Assembly: GCF_009805705.1 (NCBI RefSeq)
Contig: NZ_VSMB01000007.1
Location: 149,958 to 213,957 of the forward strand
Length of the DNA: 64,000 nt
Direction of reading: 5' to 3'
From: Ruania rhizosphaerae
GTDB lineage: Bacteria; Actinomycetota; Actinomycetes; Actinomycetales; Beutenbergiaceae
The stretch's first letter is position 1, and every line of letters starts with the position of its first letter. The notes below the pieces were generated by a model, which was not told the DNA's origin, made no database searches, and saw only the letters and a list, made by a program, of their open reading frames with translations. The position numbers and the translations under genes were made by a program. This document shows, one piece after another, positions 51,741 to 61,007 of the stretch.

Positions 51741-52913
51741 TTAGTTCTTGTACGGATCGGCCGCGTCCCGCAGGCCGTCGCCGAAGAAGTTCATCGCGAG
51801 CACGGTGATGACGACGGCGACACCGGGCAGCAGGATCCACGGTGCGGTGGAGACGGCGCGGATGTTCTGTGCCTCCTGCAGCAGCACACCCCAACTCACG
51901 GTCGGGGACTGCAGGCCCAGCCCGATGAAGGAGAGCGCCGTCTCGGCGAGGATGATCGTGGGGATCGACAGCGAGAGGTTGGCGATGATGTGGCTGGTGA
52001 ACGAGGGCAGCATGTGACGGAACATCACCCTGCCCTGGCTCGCACCGTCGGCGATGGCTGCCGAGACGTACTCTTCGTTGCGGACGGCGAAGAACTTCCC
52101 GCGCACCTCGCGGGCCATCCCGACCCAGCCGACGAGAGAGATCACCACGGTCAGCGCGAGGTAGCGCTGCACCGGGCTCCAGCTGGCGGGTACGGCGGCG
52201 AACAGGGCCATCCACAGCGGGATTGTCGGGATCGCGATGATGAACTCGATGAGCCGCTGGATCGCGGTGTCGACCTTCCCGCCGAGGTAGCCGGAGAGGC
52301 CGCCGAGGACCACGCCGAGGAAGAGGGAGAGCAGCACCCCGACCAGGCCGACGGACATCGAGATCGTCGTCCCGTGCATGATCCGTGAGAGCAGGTCTCG
52401 GCCATTGGCGTCGGCGCCGAGCAGGTACATGGGCCCGGCGTCGTAGTCGGTGGGACCGATCAGGTGCCGGTCCCAGGGGATGAACCCCAGGATCTCGTAC
52501 TCGGGTCCCTCGACGAACAGCCCGATCGGGATCACGATCTCGGGATCGACCTCGAACGTCAGCGCGAGCGTGTCCGGGTCCTGCTCGAAGGAGTAGCCGT
52601 TGACGTGCGGACGGAAGGTTCCCTCGTGGAGGAGGTGGACCGACTGCGGAGGTGCGTACGTGTATTCGTTGTTGTGATGGCCCGAGGGGTAGGGGGCGAG
52701 GAAGGGGGCCAGGATCGCGATCGCGTAGATCGCGATGGTGATCACGCCGCAGACCAGAGCCAGGCGGTGCTTCTTGAAGCTCCACCAGACGAGCTGGGAC
52801 TGCGAGGCGAGAGCGAGCCGGTCCTGACCTGTCGACTCCGTCGGCTCCGGGCCTGGGCCGAGGTCGGGTTTGGCCAGAGCGCCACCGGCGTCAGGGTTTG
52901 GTGCGTTCGTCAT
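51741..52913 (-). CDS. Dpp/Opp-type ABC transporter permease (DppC-like)
   Basis: A 390-residue permease, with a helix near residues 50-72 ([22 protein letters not shown]), then an extracytoplasmic loop of about 100 residues and five more helices. The EAA loop equivalent is [24 protein letters not shown]. The extended loop and N-terminus are longer than in small-peptide transporters. Its end lies 45 bases from the ATPase gene. Confidence 0.92.
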   Translation of the reverse strand: MTNAPNPDAGGALAKPDLGPGPEPTESTGQDRLALASQSQLVWWSFKKHRLALVCGVITIAIYAIAILAPFLAPYPSGHHNNEYTYAPPQSVHLLHEGTFRPHVNGYSFEQDPDTLALTFEVDPEIVIPIGLFVEGPEYEILGFIPWDRHLIGPTDYDAGPMYLLGADANGRDLLSRIMHGTTISMSVGLVGVLLSLFLGVVLGGLSGYLGGKVDTAIQRLIEFIIAIPTIPLWMALFAAVPASWSPVQRYLALTVVISLVGWVGMAREVRGKFFAVRNEEYVSAAIADGASQGRVMFRHMLPSFTSHIIANLSLSIPTIILAETALSFIGLGLQSPTVSWGVLLQEAQNIRAVSTAPWILLPGVAVVITVLAMNFFGDGLRDAADPYKN

Positions 52914-52928
52914 GGGCGGCGCTCCTTC

Positions 52929-53921
52929 TCAGTACCGGAGCCGGACCCGGGGGTCCAGCCAGGCGAGGGCGAGGTCGGAGATCAGGGTGCCGATGACCAC
53001 CAGCAGCGCGCTGATCAGAAGTACTGATCCGGCCAGGTACATGTCCTGGGCGAGCAGCGCATCGAGCAGGAGGGGGCCGGTGGTGTTGAGGTTCAGTACC
53101 TGAGAGGTGATCGCGTCCGCGGCGATCAGCCCGGGCAGGATCCACCCGATGGTGGAGAAGAACGGGTTCATCGCCACCCGCACGGGGTACTTGATCGTCA
53201 GGAGCCCCCGCTTCATCCCACGGGCTCGGGCTGCGGTGACGTACGGCTTGCGCAGTTCGTCGAGCAGGTTCGCCCGGAGCACCCGGATGTTCGCCGCGGT
53301 TCCGGCAGTTCCCCAGATCACCACAGGGATCCACAGGTGCGCGAGCAGGTCGCCGAACTTGGGCATGCTCCATGGAGCATCCCGGTACTCCGGGGAGAAC
53401 AACCCGCCGACGCTCGTGCCGAAGTACTGCAGGCTCACCCACATCAGCACCAGAGCGATCAGGAAGTTCGGCACCGCCAGCCCGAGGTACCCGAAGAAGG
53501 TGAACGTGTAGTCACCCACCGAGTACTGACGCATCGCCGAGTACACTCCGATCGGGAACGAGACGGCCCAGATGAACAGCAACGTCAGCACCGACAGCAG
53601 GATCGTCAGCGGTAGCCGTTCGGCGAGCAGTGCACCGACCGGACGTCCGTAGACGAAGGAGTCGCCGAAGTCGCCGTGGAACAGGATGTTCGAGATCCAG
53701 GTCCAGTACTGCACGTATACCGGCTGGTCCAAGCCGTAGCGCTGCGTGAGTCGTTCCAGCTCCTGGGCGCTGAGCGAGCCGTCGCCCTGTGCGGACAGCT
53801 GGGCGATCCGGGTGGTGAGGTAGTCCCCGGGGGGCAGTTGGATCACGATGAACGTGACCACCGAGATCGCGGCGAGCGTCGGGATGAGTATGAGTAGCCG
53901 GCGAGTGATGTAGCGGAGCAA
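52929..53921 (-). CDS. Dpp/Opp-type ABC transporter permease (DppB-like)
   Basis: A 330-residue permease with the standard start MLRYITRRLLILIPTLAAISVVTFIVIQL, a first-helix signature of DppB. It has about six helices, a conserved cytoplasmic segment YVTAARARGMKRGLLTIKYPVRVAMNPF (EAA loop), and the C-terminal ALAWLDPRVRLRY ending. It lies 42 bases after the binding-protein gene and 15 before the second permease. Confidence 0.93.
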   Translation of the reverse strand: MLRYITRRLLILIPTLAAISVVTFIVIQLPPGDYLTTRIAQLSAQGDGSLSAQELERLTQRYGLDQPVYVQYWTWISNILFHGDFGDSFVYGRPVGALLAERLPLTILLSVLTLLFIWAVSFPIGVYSAMRQYSVGDYTFTFFGYLGLAVPNFLIALVLMWVSLQYFGTSVGGLFSPEYRDAPWSMPKFGDLLAHLWIPVVIWGTAGTAANIRVLRANLLDELRKPYVTAARARGMKRGLLTIKYPVRVAMNPFFSTIGWILPGLIAADAITSQVLNLNTTGPLLLDALLAQDMYLAGSVLLISALLVVIGTLISDLALAWLDPRVRLRY

Positions 53922-53962
53922 TGGTCACCTCCTCCTGGGGCGCGGGCTAGGGCCCGAGCTGG

Positions 53963-55969
53963 TCACGGCGTGAAGAACCAGGTCGGTGGGTTGATGTGGC
54001 CCGGGGTCATGTGCAGCCAGGAGTCGGGGAAGGACTCGACGACATTCTCGAGGTTGTCCTTGGCGATGGCGTAGCCCGCGGTCGGCAGCGCGATACCGAT
54101 CACGTAGAACTGCTCCTTCGCGATCTGCAGGATCTCTCGGAAGATCTCCTTCTGCGTCTCGACATCGGGCTCGAGCGGGATCTGCCGTGCCAGCTCCATC
54201 TGCCGCAGCGTCGGCTCCGGCGGCTCGACGGCGTTCTCCCCCTCGCCACGGTTCACGTAGTACTCTGCCCACTGCGTGGCGTAGTTCGACTCGCCGCCGT
54301 TGGGGAACCACCATCGCTGTTCGAGCATCTCGATCTTCAGGCCACCGTCGCCCGCCCAGATGTTGGCGTCGTGCTCGTTAGCAGCGGCCTCCTTTCGTTC
54401 GTAGAACAGGCTGCGCTCGATCGGGTTGACCTGGGCGTCCACGCCGACCTCGGCCCAGGTCTGGGTGATCAGATCGGCTGCTGGAGCCCATTCGGGGAAG
54501 AGGTTGGCGATGTCGATGCTGAAACGAAGCCGCTCTCCGTTGGGGCGCAGCCGGAACCCCTCGGAGTCCTTCTCGGTCAGTCCAGCAGCGTCGAGGTGGC
54601 TGTTGGCGAGGTCGAGATCGAACTCCGTGTACTGCTTGGCGAACTCCTCGTCGAAGAACTCCGAGTCCGGGTGCGGTGCCGCCTGCCAGGGTTCGCCCTG
54701 GCGCTGGTATGCGGTGTCGATGATGTCCTGCCGGTCGATGGCGTGCGAGAGGCCGACGCGGAAGTCCTTGTTCTGGAAGATGCCGCGCAGCTCCTCGTCC
54801 TGGTGGTTCAGGTTCAGCGCGATCACGAGCCGGTTCATCGACGTCGGCTGCACAGGAACGAAGTGGTATCCCCCGCTCTCGCGGCCTTCTGCGAGGACCG
54901 GCTTATTCGCGTCGGAGTTGAAGTGCCGTGAATGGAAGTCGAGCTCACCGTTGACGGCCTTGAGGAGCATGACCTCCTCCTCTTGGATGATCTCGAACTC
55001 GAGGCGGTCGATGTAGGGCAGCTGCGCACCTTCGGAGTCGACCTTCCAGTAGTACGGGTTGCGTTCGGCGTGGACGACGTTTCCCTCGTTCAGCGGGTCG
55101 GTGATGACCCATGGATAGAGAACGGGACGGTCGGGGTTGTTCCACCACTCGATCCGGTCCTCCCAGTACGCGGTCCAATCGCCGAAACCCGCTTCTTCGG
55201 CGACGGATTCGGCGTCGGGGTTCAGATCGGGGAGGAACTGCTCCAGGTAGTGCTTGGGGTAGAAGAGCAGATTGGGCGAGACGGCGTTCGCTGCGCGGGA
55301 GGCCTCTTCGATGAAGTCTCCCTTGGACTGGGAGAACGTGAGTGTGACGGTGTGGTCGTCCACCTTCTCGGCCTCGCACGGGTCACCAGCTGTCGTGAGC
55401 AGGCCGGGAGGTGTGGCGTGGATGTTGGTGTTGTAGAAGACATCGTTGACCGCGAACATGATGTCGTCGGCGGTGACTGGCTCGCCGTCGGACCACTTCA
55501 TCCCGTCCCGTAGGTGGAGGGTGAACACTGTGGCGTCGTCGTTGACAGTGATCTCGCGCAGGGTGCCCGGCTGGGCGAACTCGTCCAGGTTGGGGTCGTA
55601 TCGCAGAAGGGGCTCGTAGGCGAGCATGCGCTCCAGCCAGGGAGAGTCACCCTGGTCGGCGACGGCACCGTGATAGACGCCGCCGTACACCCCGAGTGCG
55701 GCCGTCGCGACGACGAGGCGATCGGATTCGACCGGGAGGCGCTCCTCGAGCGGCGGAAGGTCACCGGCATCGACCCGTTCGGTGAGCTCAGGGGCTTCGA
55801 GTGGGCGGTTCGGGTCCGGCGCCCCCTGCCCCCCGTCGGTCTCTCCGGTGCCCTCGGCGGGGTCGCAGGCCGTGAGCGACAAGGTCGCCAGGGCAGCGGC
55901 ACCTCCGCCCGCCTGCAACAGGTGGCGCCGGCTGATCTCTGTCGCCGTGTTCCTGCTCGAGCGCTTCAT
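53963..55969 (-). CDS. ABC transporter substrate-binding lipoprotein, family 5
   Basis: A 668-residue binding protein with a Tat-type signal peptide: twin arginines at 14-15 in ISRRHLLQAGGG and a lipobox LTAC (Cys35), so it is exported folded and lipid-anchored. The family 5 core is clear (FTLHLRDGMKWSDGEPVTADDIMFAVNDV, and FRVGLSHAIDRQDIIDTAYQRQGEPW). It is much longer than peptide-binding relatives (about 540). Long family 5 proteins in actinobacteria and Thermotoga often bind plant oligosaccharides. With a DeoR/LacI hybrid regulator next door, a sugar ligand is plausible but unproven. Confidence 0.9.
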   Translation of the reverse strand: MKRSSRNTATEISRRHLLQAGGGAAALATLSLTACDPAEGTGETDGGQGAPDPNRPLEAPELTERVDAGDLPPLEERLPVESDRLVVATAALGVYGGVYHGAVADQGDSPWLERMLAYEPLLRYDPNLDEFAQPGTLREITVNDDATVFTLHLRDGMKWSDGEPVTADDIMFAVNDVFYNTNIHATPPGLLTTAGDPCEAEKVDDHTVTLTFSQSKGDFIEEASRAANAVSPNLLFYPKHYLEQFLPDLNPDAESVAEEAGFGDWTAYWEDRIEWWNNPDRPVLYPWVITDPLNEGNVVHAERNPYYWKVDSEGAQLPYIDRLEFEIIQEEEVMLLKAVNGELDFHSRHFNSDANKPVLAEGRESGGYHFVPVQPTSMNRLVIALNLNHQDEELRGIFQNKDFRVGLSHAIDRQDIIDTAYQRQGEPWQAAPHPDSEFFDEEFAKQYTEFDLDLANSHLDAAGLTEKDSEGFRLRPNGERLRFSIDIANLFPEWAPAADLITQTWAEVGVDAQVNPIERSLFYERKEAAANEHDANIWAGDGGLKIEMLEQRWWFPNGGESNYATQWAEYYVNRGEGENAVEPPEPTLRQMELARQIPLEPDVETQKEIFREILQIAKEQFYVIGIALPTAGYAIAKDNLENVVESFPDSWLHMTPGHINPPTWFFTP

Positions 55970-56158
55970 GTGTGGTCCTCCTCGACTCTGGGTCCCGGCC
56001 GAACGGTCGATGTTCAGCACGAGGGTCTGGCTTCAGGCGCCCGGCCTCGCCGTGGCGATGCCACGTGGCCTGGTGCCTTCGTCACTGATAGCACTGGGCC
56101 AGCTGCGGCGGGTTGTGCCCGGTTGTGGTCGTCAGGTTAATCAGCGCGAGGTTCGGAA

Positions 56159-56178
56159 CGACGAAAAGCGACAAAACA
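56159..56178. promoter_or_regulatory. Direct repeats upstream of the ABC importer operon
   Basis: CGACGAAAAG and CGACAAAACA are adjacent 10-base repeats about 190 bases upstream of the binding-protein start. The GACAAA core also appears inverted in the promoter region between the hybrid regulator and the 2-hydroxyacid dehydrogenase (57347-57365). It is a candidate DeoR-type binding site with helical-turn spacing. Confidence 0.45.
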
Positions 56179-56236
56179 GATCATCCGGGTCGTGCAGGCA
56201 CCCGAGCGGGGGTTCCGCACCGCCTGCCACTGCCTC

Positions 56237-57304
56237 TCAGGCCGAGGCCGGGGATGGTGCAGTGGACTGACGCACCGTCAGCCGCGGCAGCAACTGGAGG
56301 TGGTGCGGTGCAGCGGCCTCATCCGGCCGCTCGACTCGTGTCATCACCATCCGCAGTGCTTCCCGGCCGAGCTCGACCCGCGGCGGTGTCACTGCGGTCA
56401 GCGGTACGGCCGCGTGCGCCGCCAGGACGTCGTCGTAGGAGACGATCGCCATGTCCTCCGGGACTCTGAGCCCTCGAAGCTGGCACACCTCGGCGATCTG
56501 GATCGCATGATGGTCGGAGTGCACCAGCAGCCCCGTCACTCCGGTCCGCAGATACTCATCGATCAACTGGTTGGCCGAGTTGGTGATCGCCTCGATGTCA
56601 TTCGGGTCCGAGGGCAGTTCGACGACCGGCGGGGGTTCCATCGCGAGCCGCGTGGTCACTTGCAGATAGCCCTGCTGGATCCACGGGGCCGTCGGGGTCC
56701 ACATGTCCACCGCCAGGCCTATCCGTTCGTGGCCCAGGTCGCGGAGGTGCTCGACGGCGAGTTCGGCTCCGTAGGCGTGGTCGGTGCGTACGCTGTCGAT
56801 CCGTCGGACCTGGCTTGTCGCATTGACGTGTCGCTCCAGCAGTACCACAGGCACGGGGATCGCCGTGAGCCAGGACGCTACGTCGTCAGCGTTCTGGAGA
56901 TGGCTCGGTGTCAGGATCAGCCCCTGCACACCGAGCGAGAGCAGCCGCTCCACCCGACTGCGCTCGGTTTCGGGCTCATATCCAGCCACGCCGAGAATCA
57001 GCCGGGCGCGCATGCGCGAGGCCACGAGCTCCATACCGTGCACGACCTCGGGGTAGTAGAAGTTGCGCAACGGGACCACAGCGCCGATGAGCGTGCGAGC
57101 CGGATCCGGCCGGGAGGTCTGCCGTGCCAGGGAGAGGGCGCCACCGTGCACTCGTTCCATCAATCCCTTGTCGGCGAGCTGATCGATGTCGCGCCGGATC
57201 GTGACGGGCGAGACATCGAGCGCTTCCGCGATCTCACTGGCACGGATGCTGCCGTGCAGCTCGAGCTGGCGGATCAGATACTCGTGGCGTGCGTGCGGCA
57301 GCAT
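56237..57304 (-). CDS. Hybrid regulator: DeoR-type HTH plus LacI-type ligand domain
   Basis: A 355-residue regulator. Residues about 1-60 are a DeoR winged helix (HEYLIRQLELHGSIRASEIAEALDVSPVTIRRDIDQLADKGLMERVHGGA), including the VSPVTIRRDI recognition helix. Residues about 75-340 are not a DeoR sensor but a LacI-type periplasmic-binding fold (AVVPLRNFYYPEVVHGMELV, VQGLILTPSHLQNADD, and the late MAIVSYDDVLAAHAAVPLTAVTPP). The ATG at 57304 is chosen, with GGAGA upstream. It is divergent from a 2-hydroxyacid dehydrogenase and adjacent to the importer operon. It likely senses a sugar-related ligand. Confidence 0.9.
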   Translation of the reverse strand: MLPHARHEYLIRQLELHGSIRASEIAEALDVSPVTIRRDIDQLADKGLMERVHGGALSLARQTSRPDPARTLIGAVVPLRNFYYPEVVHGMELVASRMRARLILGVAGYEPETERSRVERLLSLGVQGLILTPSHLQNADDVASWLTAIPVPVVLLERHVNATSQVRRIDSVRTDHAYGAELAVEHLRDLGHERIGLAVDMWTPTAPWIQQGYLQVTTRLAMEPPPVVELPSDPNDIEAITNSANQLIDEYLRTGVTGLLVHSDHHAIQIAEVCQLRGLRVPEDMAIVSYDDVLAAHAAVPLTAVTPPRVELGREALRMVMTRVERPDEAAAPHHLQLLPRLTVRQSTAPSPASA

Positions 57305-57346
57305 CAGTTCTCCAGCAGGTGACCAGGTGTTGTCGGCATCGTGACG

Positions 57347-57365
57347 GACAAAGATCACTTTTGTC
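57347..57365. promoter_or_regulatory. Inverted repeat in the divergent promoter
   Basis: GACAAA (57347-57352) and TTTGTC (57360-57365) are an inverted pair around seven bases. The right arm overlaps the -35 box of the dehydrogenase promoter. The core matches the direct repeats before the importer operon. Confidence 0.55.
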
Positions 57366-57389
57366 TATATCTGACGAGATTCGTAGAGT
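57361..57389 (+). promoter_or_regulatory. Promoter of the 2-hydroxyacid dehydrogenase gene
   Basis: TTGTCT (57361-57366) and TAGAGT (57384-57389) are 17 bases apart. The ATG at 57398 lies nine bases past the -10 box with no ribosome site between them, suggesting a leaderless mRNA. This supports that start codon over the upstream in-frame ATG at 57341, which lies before the promoter. Confidence 0.6.
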
Positions 57390-57397
57390 TCTCCGCC

Positions 57398-58432
57398 ATG
57401 ATGTGCCCGGATCCGATGACCGAGGATGGGGTGGAACCGGTGCACAAGCCGCGCACGACGATGGCGATGGAGTCGATCGAGTTACGGGACGGGCTGTTCG
57501 GCCCGGAGACGATGGATCGACTCCGGGGCCTGGTGGATCTGGATGACCGGCTGCTGTCGCCGCTGGACTCCGAGGATGCTGCCCGGGCGCTGGCCCGGAC
57601 CGAGATCCTCATCACCAGCTGGGGAACGCCGCGAATCGGCGCCGAACTGCTCGACCGTGCTCCGCGGTTGCGCGCCGTGGTGCACAGCGCGGGGTCGGTG
57701 AAATGGTGGGTCGATCCGGTCGTGTGGCAACGAGGAGTCCTGGTCTCCAGTGCTGCGACGGCCAACGCGCAGCCGGTGGCCGAGTACACCCTCGCGATGA
57801 TCATCCTGGCTGGGAAGCGGGTGCTGTGGCCGGCGAGTCATGACCCTCGGGGCGGGTGGAATCCGCTGCAGCAGGTCGGAAACTACGGGACGACGATCGG
57901 GATCGTGGGCGCCTCGCGGACCGGTCGACGCGTGATCGAGATGCTCGCAGCGCTGGATGTGGATGTGCTGGTCTACGACCCATGGGTCGGCGAGCGTGAG
58001 CTCGCCGGGCGCGCCGAGCGCGTCGGTTCCCTGATCGAGCTGGCCGAGCGCTCGGACGTGCTGTCCGTCCATGCGCCTGCCCTGCCCGCGACGCGGCACA
58101 TGATCGACGCGTCGGTGCTGGCGGCGATGCGTGAGGGCGCGGTTCTCATCAACACCGCTCGCGGCTCCCTGCTGGATCATGAGGCCCTGCGGCACGAGAT
58201 CCAGAGGCGACCGCTCTATGCCGTCCTGGACGTGACGGATCCGGAACCGCTTCCCCCCTCCGATCCGCTCCTCTCGCACCCGGCAGTTCTCCTGACACCG
58301 CACGTCGCCGGCTCAGCCGGCAACGAACTGCGCCGGCTCGGGAGCAGCGCCGTCGACGAGGTCGAACGGCTGGTGGGTGGTCAGCCGCTGCTGCACGCGG
58401 TCGCCGAGACTGAACTTGCGGTCTCGGCTTGA
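57398..58432 (+). CDS. D-isomer-specific 2-hydroxyacid dehydrogenase family protein
   Basis: A 344-residue NAD-dependent dehydrogenase. The Rossmann loop is modified as IGIVGASRTGRRVIEML (GxSRTG where GxGxxG is usual). The catalytic Arg is in INTARGSLLDHEAL, Glu in DVTDPEPLPPSDPL, and His in LLTPHVAGSAGNELRRLG. These complete the triad, and the GSAGNE ending is typical of a phosphonate/hydroxypyruvate-like subgroup. The start was placed by promoter position. It may process a product of the neighbouring importer. It overlaps the convergent propeller gene by 52 bases. Confidence 0.88.
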   Translation: MMCPDPMTEDGVEPVHKPRTTMAMESIELRDGLFGPETMDRLRGLVDLDDRLLSPLDSEDAARALARTEILITSWGTPRIGAELLDRAPRLRAVVHSAGSVKWWVDPVVWQRGVLVSSAATANAQPVAEYTLAMIILAGKRVLWPASHDPRGGWNPLQQVGNYGTTIGIVGASRTGRRVIEMLAALDVDVLVYDPWVGERELAGRAERVGSLIELAERSDVLSVHAPALPATRHMIDASVLAAMREGAVLINTARGSLLDHEALRHEIQRRPLYAVLDVTDPEPLPPSDPLLSHPAVLLTPHVAGSAGNELRRLGSSAVDEVERLVGGQPLLHAVAETELAVSA

Positions 58433-59772
58433 CGCTCGGTCACCGGATCGGGGCCTAGCGATCGGGGGAGTCCTTCCAGAGCAAGCAACTGTCCACCCCG
58501 ACGTATGTAGACCGTCGTGTCATCGGTGGCGATGTCCCACTCCCGCACGCGCGGGTTCTCTGCCGTCACCTGTTCCACCTCGAACCGTTCGACCACCTCG
58601 GTGCCGTGGATCATCACGATGTCGATCCGGTACCGGCCCTGCCGGAGTGCGTCGATGTCCTCGACCCAGTAGCCGTGGGCGACCAGAGTGTCGTCCACCC
58701 ACGCGCAGGGGCATGTGAACGCCCGGTAGTCACTCACCGTCCCCGCGGCATCGCCCTCGATCAGGGCACGGGTCCGGAGCGTGGCGAAGCCGAGGGCTCC
58801 CTCACCCTCGAGCGCACCGACGATGTCGGGCAGCACGGCGGTCGTCACCTCTGTTGATGAGACGGCGATCGGCTCCTCGCTGGCGTCCCACCGCCAGAGC
58901 CAGGCGCCCTCGACGCTCTCGGCCACACCGCCGGTCATCACCGCCACCTCGCTGTCAGGGGCGCGCGAGTCGGCCTCCAGGTAGGTCAGCGTCCGTTCGA
59001 ACTCCAGCGGGAGACTTGAGGTGTACGGTGCGGCGGTCAGGGTCGGCAGGCGCTCGCCGGTGACCGGGTCGAGCATGCCAGGCTCGGACCAGCGCACGTC
59101 GTCCTCGGCGAACCACCAAGCGATGGAGCGCCCGCTCACCGTGAGCTCATCGAAGGACAGTTGCTCCGAGCGGCTCGGCGATTCCGGGGTCACCACGGTG
59201 CGCCATTGCTGCGCGTCGCCGGGGCTGATCCTGGTGAGCCAGCGCTCATCGTCGCCGGTTCCGCCGGCCACCACCAGGTCCTCACCGAGAGGGCTCGCCA
59301 GCCGCGCGCCCTCGACCTCGGCCATCGTGGCTCCACCATCGGCATCGATCACCGTGATCACACCGTCGGTGGCTCGCGACGGAGGACCGGATGGGACGCA
59401 GGCGAGCCGCACACCATCGGAGGCGCAGCGCGGCTCTCGCACGCCCACCCGCCAGCGTTCGTCGCCGTCGGCAACGGCGCGTCCGACGATCTCGTCTCCT
59501 TCGCTCACGGCCACGATGTCATCGATCACCCACACTCCGGGATGCGCTGCGCCGCTGAGCGGAACCGACCAGGCCACATCCGCCGGCAGCACGGGGCGTT
59601 CGCCCTGCGGAGAAGTCACCACGCCCGCCCCGAGGAGCACGACGGCGACCATCGCCCAGGGCCACGGGCCCGACCAGGTCTGGGGTCGCCGTCGTGGAGG
59701 TGGGGGTGCGTGGGCGGCCGCCGGATCTTCACCGGCGATCGTGAACTCGTCGTGAGTCATCTGTCCCATCAT
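58381..59772 (-). CDS. Membrane-anchored beta-propeller-like protein, paralogue 4
   Basis: A 463-residue protein: a short charged cytoplasmic tail with PPPPRRRPQTWSGPWPW, one membrane helix (about 34-52), then a large exported domain. The domain has repeated WxxGVRxPxC/VIDADG-type strands, resembling PQQ-like beta-propellers in layout without a cofactor motif. It has a C-x8-C pair (CASDGVRLAC) and a CPCAW motif. It is the last of four tandem paralogues, and its ATG overlaps the previous stop (ATGA). No function is known. Its 3' end overlaps the convergent dehydrogenase gene. Confidence 0.75.
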   Translation of the reverse strand: MMGQMTHDEFTIAGEDPAAAHAPPPPRRRPQTWSGPWPWAMVAVVLLGAGVVTSPQGERPVLPADVAWSVPLSGAAHPGVWVIDDIVAVSEGDEIVGRAVADGDERWRVGVREPRCASDGVRLACVPSGPPSRATDGVITVIDADGGATMAEVEGARLASPLGEDLVVAGGTGDDERWLTRISPGDAQQWRTVVTPESPSRSEQLSFDELTVSGRSIAWWFAEDDVRWSEPGMLDPVTGERLPTLTAAPYTSSLPLEFERTLTYLEADSRAPDSEVAVMTGGVAESVEGAWLWRWDASEEPIAVSSTEVTTAVLPDIVGALEGEGALGFATLRTRALIEGDAAGTVSDYRAFTCPCAWVDDTLVAHGYWVEDIDALRQGRYRIDIVMIHGTEVVERFEVEQVTAENPRVREWDIATDDTTVYIRRGGQLLALEGLPRSLGPDPVTERQAETASSVSATACSSG

Positions 59773-61007
59773 GCCCTCGGGTCAGGGAATGCCGACAGGA
59801 CGCCGTCGGTGAACAGATAGGTCGCGTGCGCATCCGAGGCGAGCGACCACGGGCCGGGCCCGATCGGGAGGCGAGCGCGGACCCGGCCGTCGCGCTGATC
59901 GAGGAAGAACAACTCGACGTCGTCCGGCTCGCTGCCGGCTAGGGGTCCGGCGACGCCGGCGACCGTGAACGTGCCCTCGGTCGCCGCACACGGGCAGATC
60001 GCGTGGACGGACCCGGGCAGGGTCACGGACCATCGATGCCTCCCGTCGGGCACTTCGACGGCGCTCAGCGCAGCGTCATGGAGATCGTTCGAGGAGGTGT
60101 AGACGGTCGTGCCGAGCGCCGCGAGCGGAACTTCTGAGGCCCAGCTGATGACGGCGCCGCCAGGGTCTTCGAACCGGGCGATGCCGGTGGAGTTCTGCAG
60201 GTCGACGGTGATCGCCGCATCCGGGTGCTCGGTCAGGTCGCGTGAGGCCAGCCACAACGGCCGGTGGGTGTCCGAATCGAACCGGGGATCGTCCACTGCG
60301 GTGGTCGTGGCGCTGCCGATCTGCGCGAATGACATGCTCGCGGGGGAGCCGTCGGCCACGTACGCCGTCCAGATCAGCCCGGACAGGTCGGGCCACGGAC
60401 CAGCCATGGCGGTCACTACATTCTGCTGGATGGTCAGATCCGCCCACGAGACGCCACCGTCCTGCTCCTTTACCCACTGTTCCTCGCCGTCGGGGGAGTA
60501 ACGCCCGAGCCATGAGGTCGCTGCATTGCTGCCGGCCACGACCAGGTCGCCTGTGGGGGTCCTGGCTGCGACGTCGGCGCCGGGCATGGACAGGTCGCTC
60601 CATGCGCCATCAGCTGCTATCGAGCTCACTGTCGCCTCGCCTGCCTCACCGTGGACACAGATCAGCTCCTCGTGGGCGCTCGTGCAGGTGGGGTCGTCGA
60701 GGTCGAGGCGCCAGAGCCGCTGACCGTCGGCGTCGAAGGCGACGAGCCCGGTTGCCGTGGTCGCGAGCACGAACCGCGGGAGTACCCACACCCTGGGCGC
60801 CGACCCCGGGTTCAACTCAACCTGCCAGGCGGCCTCAGGCTCGGGCGACAGCACGCGGGGGGAGATCATCACCGCGGTCACGAGGAGCACGACGGCGACC
60901 ATCGCCCAGGGCCACGGGCCGGACAAGGTCTGGGGTCGCCGTCGGGGACTGTCGGTCTGAGGTGTGTCGAGGCTGTCTCCGAGCTCGAACTCCTCGCGTT
61001 CCTTCAC
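59769..61007 (-). CDS. Membrane-anchored beta-propeller-like protein, paralogue 3
   Basis: A 412-residue paralogue with the same RRRPQTLSGPWPWAMVAVVLL linker and helix, a C-x8-C pair (CTSAHEELIC) and CPCAATE. The GTG at 61007 overlaps the previous stop by four bases; a GTG at 61019 is possible. A 64-base segment encoding its linker and helix (60881-60944) matches paralogue 4 (59631-59694) at 62 positions, though the flanking DNA is much more diverged. That suggests recent local gene conversion. The propeller has WRLDLDDPTC and TSWLGRYSPDGEEQW strands. Confidence 0.75.
   Translation of the reverse strand: MKEREEFELGDSLDTPQTDSPRRRPQTLSGPWPWAMVAVVLLVTAVMISPRVLSPEPEAAWQVELNPGSAPRVWVLPRFVLATTATGLVAFDADGQRLWRLDLDDPTCTSAHEELICVHGEAGEATVSSIAADGAWSDLSMPGADVAARTPTGDLVVAGSNAATSWLGRYSPDGEEQWVKEQDGGVSWADLTIQQNVVTAMAGPWPDLSGLIWTAYVADGSPASMSFAQIGSATTTAVDDPRFDSDTHRPLWLASRDLTEHPDAAITVDLQNSTGIARFEDPGGAVISWASEVPLAALGTTVYTSSNDLHDAALSAVEVPDGRHRWSVTLPGSVHAICPCAATEGTFTVAGVAGPLAGSEPDDVELFFLDQRDGRVRARLPIGPGPWSLASDAHATYLFTDGVLSAFPDPRA

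Noticed and set aside
57341..57397. ATG at 57341 as the 2-hydroxyacid dehydrogenase start
   Set aside because: It lies upstream of the best promoter (TTGTCT/TAGAGT) and would translate the operator. The ATG at 57398 fits a leaderless start and family length.
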